64,000 nucleotides of DNA from Glycomyces arizonensis DSM 44726. GTDB lineage: Bacteria; Actinomycetota; Actinomycetes; Mycobacteriales; Micromonosporaceae. A model generated the notes under the pieces. It worked only from the letters and a program-made list of their open reading frames with translations. It searched no databases and had not been told where the DNA came from. This document shows positions 60,683 through 64,000 of the stretch, in pieces. Position numbers and translations under genes: made by a program. The DNA is taken from NCBI RefSeq assembly GCF_000482705.1, contig NZ_AXWO01000008.1, forward strand, positions 150,593 to 214,592, read 5' to 3'. The number at the start of each line of letters is the position of its first letter. Within the stretch, counting starts at the first letter, position 1.

Positions 60683-60757
60683 GAATTCAGCCTCAATAAA
60701 GCAATGCGGCTCAAGTATCGTGGTCGGTGCCCGCTCACCGCCCACAAGGAGGCCGCA

Positions 60758-61972
60758 TTGCGATCGTTCGGCTCGGATACGCGCATGCCGACACTGGCCG
60801 TAGTGCTCGACCTCATCCGCGAGCGGACGACGGTCAGCCGCGTCGAGCTGGCCGAGGCGACCGGACTGACGCAGGCCACCATGACGCACGCGGTGCGCAA
60901 GCTGATGGCCCTGGGCTTCGTGCACGAGGTCGGAACGGCGCGCTCCAACCGGGGCACGCCGCGGCGCCTCCTGGAGATCCAGCCCGAGGCCTGCTACATG
61001 GTCGGCATCCAGTTCGACCGGTACTCGGCGGTCGGCGTGGTCGTCGACCTGGCCGGCCGGATCGTGGCGCAGCGGGAGATGCCCGGCGCCGGAGAGCGCG
61101 ATCCGGGCGCGGTGATACCTGAGTTCGCCGAGCACGTACAGGCCCTGCTGGAGGACGCGGCCGTCCCCCGCGATGACGTGCGCGGCATCGGACTGGCGAC
61201 GTACGGGCCGCAGGACCGCGACGCGGGCGTCCTGCTCACGCCGCAGCCGAGCCCCGCTTGGCAGGGGTATCCGCTGGCGACGGCCCTGGCCGAGGCCACC
61301 GGGCTGCCGGTGGCCATCGAGAACGACGCCACCGCCGCGGGCATCGGCGTGCAGGCGTTGGGGACCGCCTCGTCGAGCTTCGCCGTCGTCTTCATGTCGG
61401 GCGGCATCGGCTCGGGCGTGATCATCGACGGGCACCCGTACCGCGGGGCGACGTCGAACGGCCTGGAGCTCGGCCACATCTCCGTGGACGCGCGCGGCGA
61501 GCGCTGCGGCTGCGGCAACCGGGGCTGCCTCGACACCATCGCCGGGCCGATGGCGCTCGCCGACCTGGCGTCGCGCGACCCGGCGCTGACCTCGCGGCTG
61601 GGGCTCGGGCACGATCCGCTCACCGACTTCACCCGCATCGGCCGCGCCGCCATGTCCGGCGACGCCGAGGCGGCCGAGCTCATCGGGGCCTCGGCGCAGA
61701 CGCTGGCGGTCGCTACCGTGACGCTGGTGAACCTGTTCGACGTCGGCCGGGTCGTGCTGGCGGGGAACGCCTTCGCCGAGGTCGGGCCGGTGTACCGGGA
61801 CGCCGTTCAAGGCGTGCTCGACGAGTCGGTGTTCATGCGGCATGTGCACAGCGTGCGCGTGGAACTGGCCGACAACGTCTCGCACGCCCCGGCCGTCGGC
61901 GGCGCCATGGTGGTGCTGCGCAACCTGCTCGAATCCCCGAACATCGAGCACCGCGCGGCCGTCCGCGGCTAA
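60758..61972 (+). CDS. ROK-family transcriptional regulator (second), TTG start
   Basis: A 404-residue ROK repressor paralogous to the one at 57.3 kb. HTH: LAVVLDLIRERTTVSRVELAEATGLTQATMTHAVRKLM in pieces near residues 12-50. ROK core: MSGGIGSGVIIDGHPYRGATS and ELGHISVDARGERCGCGNRGC. The start is taken as TTG, five bases after an AAGGAGG; the in-frame ATG 54 bases upstream has no ribosome site and would add an unlikely basic leader. The new N-terminus MRSFGSDTRMP then lines up with that of the first ROK. It probably regulates itself or a distant sugar locus; no convincing operator is seen. Its stop overlaps the converging hydrolase by 4 bp. Confidence 0.87.
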   Translation: MRSFGSDTRMPTLAVVLDLIRERTTVSRVELAEATGLTQATMTHAVRKLMALGFVHEVGTARSNRGTPRRLLEIQPEACYMVGIQFDRYSAVGVVVDLAGRIVAQREMPGAGERDPGAVIPEFAEHVQALLEDAAVPRDDVRGIGLATYGPQDRDAGVLLTPQPSPAWQGYPLATALAEATGLPVAIENDATAAGIGVQALGTASSSFAVVFMSGGIGSGVIIDGHPYRGATSNGLELGHISVDARGERCGCGNRGCLDTIAGPMALADLASRDPALTSRLGLGHDPLTDFTRIGRAAMSGDAEAAELIGASAQTLAVATVTLVNLFDVGRVVLAGNAFAEVGPVYRDAVQGVLDESVFMRHVHSVRVELADNVSHAPAVGGAMVVLRNLLESPNIEHRAAVRG

Positions 61973-62802
61973 GACTCGCCGATGAGCGCCTTGAACGCGT
62001 CGGCGAACTGCGCGGGGCGCTCGACCGGGCCGAGGTGGCCGCCGGGGAACTCGGTGAGCGGAAGGCCGAGCCGGTCGGCGAGGGCCGCGGTGGCCCGGTA
62101 GGGCAGCTCCCCTCGCGAGTCGATCCCGGCGGCGGGAACGACCGCGCCGAGCGCCTCCAAGTCGAATGCATGGGTGGCGAACGGCACCAGGACATGTTCG
62201 AGGAACACCGGCTGGAGCTCGCCGAGACGGGCGAAGAGTTCCACCAGCTCCGGAGTGGGCGGTTCGGGCTCCGTGCCGGTGTAGCCGTCGAGCCAGTCCC
62301 CGGTGTGGCGGAGCTCCGGAGACGCCTGAACCGGCTCGGCGGCGAGGGCCGCCGCCAGGAGCGGCATGGCCGCGCTCGGCCCTTCCTCTCGCAGGGCGTC
62401 CCGGACCGATTCGAGCGCGGCACGATGGCGATCGGCGTCCGGCAGGAGGTTCACCAACGGTGGCTCGTGGACGACGGTGAGACGAGCATGGGCCGACAGC
62501 GCCAGGGCGGTGATGGCGCCGGAACTGGAGCCGAACACGATCGGCGGCTCGTCGAAGAGCGCCTCGATCAGGCCGAGCGCGTCTTCGGCATGGGTTTCGG
62601 GGTCCTGGCCGCCGGGCGCGGCACCGGAGGCGACGCGGCTGGACATGGCGACGACGTCGTAGCGGTCGGCCAGGTACGAGGCGGACGGCCCGAAGACACC
62701 GCCGTGCCCGGCGCCGCCGGGAATGAGCAGCAGCGGCGGACCGCTGCCGCGGCGTTCATAGTCGATGGCGGCGCCGTTGACGGCGAGCGTGCTGATCGTC
62801 AT
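61969..62802 (-). CDS. alpha/beta-fold hydrolase
   Basis: A 277-residue alpha/beta hydrolase. Oxyanion region LLLIPGGAGHGGVFGP, nucleophile elbow IVFGSSSGAITALAL (Ser in GSSSG), catalytic His probably in FPGGHLGPVERP. The cap domain is between residues about 125 and 220. GAGGAG precedes ATG. Its start lies 17 bp downstream of the TetR stop on the same strand, so the two form a unit with the regulator first. Confidence 0.83.
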   Translation of the reverse strand: MTISTLAVNGAAIDYERRGSGPPLLLIPGGAGHGGVFGPSASYLADRYDVVAMSSRVASGAAPGGQDPETHAEDALGLIEALFDEPPIVFGSSSGAITALALSAHARLTVVHEPPLVNLLPDADRHRAALESVRDALREEGPSAAMPLLAAALAAEPVQASPELRHTGDWLDGYTGTEPEPPTPELVELFARLGELQPVFLEHVLVPFATHAFDLEALGAVVPAAGIDSRGELPYRATAALADRLGLPLTEFPGGHLGPVERPAQFADAFKALIGES

Positions 62803-62819
62803 GGGAGACTCCTCTGCGT

Positions 62820-63389
62820 TCAGATCCGCGACCAGTCGGTCAGGAGGCGGTGCAGCGCGTCGACCGCCCGCTCCCAGGAAGCGTCGAGGCTGCGGTCGGC
62901 CATGAAGCCGCCGGTGGCCTCCAGGTCGCTGAAACCGTGGAAGGTGCTGCGCAGCAGCCGGACCGCGTCGGTGGCGTCGGATTCGGACAGTTCGTAGCCG
63001 CGCAGCAGCGCGTAGCACAGCTCGATGATGCGCGCGGCGCCCGCCGAGTCGGCGAGCCGTTCGGGCGGGACCGGATGCCGCGTAGCCGCGTACCGGCCGG
63101 GATGCCCGGTCGCGAACGCACGGTAGGCGTCGGCGAAGGCGCCCAGCGCGGCACGTCCGGACCGCCCCGCCACCGCCGCGCCCAGGGCATCGGCCCATTC
63201 GCCGAGTGCCAGCAGCGCCACCTGCTCCCGTAGATCATCCAAACCCCGGACATGGGTGTACAGGCTGGCGTCGCGAACGCCGAACCGTTTGGCGAGCATC
63301 GCCAGCGTGAGATGGTCGAATCCGACCTCGTCGGCGGCATCGGCGGCGGCGGACACCAGCCCGCTCCGAGTGAGTCCCGTACGCGGCAC
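62820..63389 (-). CDS. TetR-family transcriptional regulator
   Basis: A 189-residue TetR protein. HTH: LVSAAADAADEVGFDHLTLAMLAKRFGVRDASLYTHVRGLDDLREQVA in pieces at residues about 10-60; DASLYTHVRG is the recognition helix. The C-terminal domain (GRYAATRHPVPPERLADSAG, LRSTFHGFSDLEATGGF) is of the TetR_C_33/WHG kind. It heads the two-gene unit with the alpha/beta hydrolase; CCTAGG palindromes lie 17 and 38 bases before the start. Confidence 0.87.
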   Translation of the reverse strand: MPRTGLTRSGLVSAAADAADEVGFDHLTLAMLAKRFGVRDASLYTHVRGLDDLREQVALLALGEWADALGAAVAGRSGRAALGAFADAYRAFATGHPGRYAATRHPVPPERLADSAGAARIIELCYALLRGYELSESDATDAVRLLRSTFHGFSDLEATGGFMADRSLDASWERAVDALHRLLTDWSRI

Positions 63390-63405
63390 AGCACTTCCTA
63401 AAGTT

Positions 63406-63432
63406 CCTAGGTTTTTTCCTAATATACCTAGG
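63406..63432. promoter_or_regulatory. candidate TetR operator: paired CCTAGG palindromes
   Basis: CCTAGG at 63406-63411 and 63427-63432, two helical turns apart, with a third TCCTA between, in an AT-rich patch (TTTTTTCCTAATATA) upstream of the tetR gene. Confidence 0.55.
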
Positions 63433-64000
63433 GATCAGGAAGAACGCCACATCATTAATGATGTGACCGCCAAGACATTCGGGTTATGTCGAGCGTGTCT
63501 AGGCCGTGGCATGACCAGCGGTGGGACTTTCGTTTCGTCCCTCCAGTTCATATGGGTCGGGCTTCAGGCGGCGGCCGCGAGGTGAGAGGGCGGCGGGGGT
63601 GGCCTTGTGTCTTCGGGGTGGTCGTCGGCCCGGCTTCAGGCGAGGCGGCGATGGGAGGTGGGGAGGGCTCGGGGTGGTCGGTCGGGGCGGGGGCCGTTCG
63701 GGTTGAGGTTCAGGCGGGCGGCGATGAAGGGTTGGGAGGGAGCCGGGGCTCGTTGTCGGCGCGGAGGCGGCCGGTGGGCATGGCGGGTGGTGACCGCCGG
63801 TGAGGTCTGCTGGTGTGGGAGTAATGGGTGGGGCTTGCCTGGTGGGGGGTGGCCGTCTGGGGTGGTGTGTGGGGGTGTGGACATGCTGAGGGGCTCAGTC
63901 CCTGGCGGGTCCTGAGCTTGGCGGCTGTATTGGCCTCCTTCCCCTCAGCGGCGGCCCGCTGAGGGCAGGGTAAGAACGGTATGGGGTCCAATTCGGAGTA
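63433..64000. other. non-coding, G/T-rich right edge with degenerate repeats
   Basis: No gene can be supported. Three imperfect units starting GGCTTCAGGCG or GAGGTTCAGGCG, each followed by a GGCGGCGATG-like and GGGAGG segment, recur at about 63560, 63632 and 63706 (70-76 bp apart). The top strand is unusually G/T-rich from about 63590 to 63890. Open frames here are proline-rich low-complexity shadows. The window ends inside this region. Confidence 0.5.
63942..63965. terminator. perfect hairpin near the right edge
   Basis: CCCTCAGCGG and CCGCTGAGGG form a 10-bp perfect stem with a CGGC loop. It could be a terminator for a gene beyond the window on either strand. Confidence 0.45.

Noticed and set aside
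57959..61951. Minus-strand open frame of about 1,330 codons
   Set aside because: Antisense to the ROK-GH36-ROK genes, whose motifs are unambiguous; no domain in the shadow protein.
63636..63884. Minus-strand proline/histidine-rich small protein
   Set aside because: Low-complexity composition follows directly from the G/T-rich strand; no ribosome site and no similarity recognised.

Overview
This is a high-GC (about 70% by eye) actinobacterial chromosomal segment. Support for that comes from the strong G/C third-position bias, the many GTG and two TTG starts, LacI, ROK and TetR regulators beside CUT1 sugar transporters, an actinobacterial-type guanidine-III riboswitch, and a secreted polyesterase of the Thermobifida/Saccharomonospora type. 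Genus cannot be fixed from the sequence alone. No rRNA, tRNA, CRISPR array, transposase or phage gene was recognised. The window is essentially a saprophyte's carbohydrate island: five transporter-linked sugar loci, most with their own regulator and visible operators.

Layout. (1) 0-0.9 kb: end of a LysE-type exporter and a DUF4383 membrane protein. (2) 0.99-12.6 kb, minus strand: ten tightly coupled genes in the order LacI, two CUT1 permeases, binding lipoprotein, two ADP-ribosylglycohydrolases, ribokinase, a TIM-barrel protein fused to an FGE-like domain, CaiB-type CoA-transferase and CitE-type lyase. A perfect 14-bp palindrome lies upstream of lacI. This is the least conventional system here. 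(3) 12.9-17.1 kb: a cutinase/PET-hydrolase-like secreted enzyme, a LuxR-type regulator, and an alpha/beta hydrolase divergent from a TetR regulator. (4) 17.1-17.8 kb: a two-gene SMR exporter under a guanidine-III riboswitch. (5) 18-27.2 kb: a LacI regulon with four matching operators that joins a CUT1 transporter plus GH2 enzyme to a secreted sialidase-fold/ricin-B protein. (6) 27.2-36.6 kb: a second LacI regulon with three operators, containing a CUT1 transporter, a GH127 beta-L-arabinofuranosidase and a secreted clan-A glycosidase, plus a further LacI gene and a TetR remnant. (7) 36.7-42.4 kb: a membrane protein/TetR pair, a secreted DUF4360 protein, a beta-propeller protein behind an AT-rich gap, and a fused ABC exporter. 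(8) 42.5-62 kb: a ten-gene Opp-type oligosaccharide operon (binding protein, two permeases, two ATPases, GH42, beta-mannosidase, GH36, AGE epimerase, PfkB kinase), divergent from a ROK regulator with a second GH36, followed by a second ROK gene. (9) 62-64 kb: an alpha/beta hydrolase/TetR pair and a non-coding, G/T-rich, repeat-bearing end.

How the genes work together. In (8) the enzymes form a complete inferred route: oligosaccharide import, trimming of galactose and mannose, mannose to fructose by the AGE enzyme, then fructose phosphorylation by the PfkB kinase. In (5) and (6) a secreted enzyme and an import operon share one operator type, the usual logic of polymer attack followed by uptake of the fragments. 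In (2) the gene set suggests import of a ribosylated or ADP-ribosyl-like compound, release and phosphorylation of ribose, and CoA-dependent breakdown of the remaining acid. That substrate is inference only.
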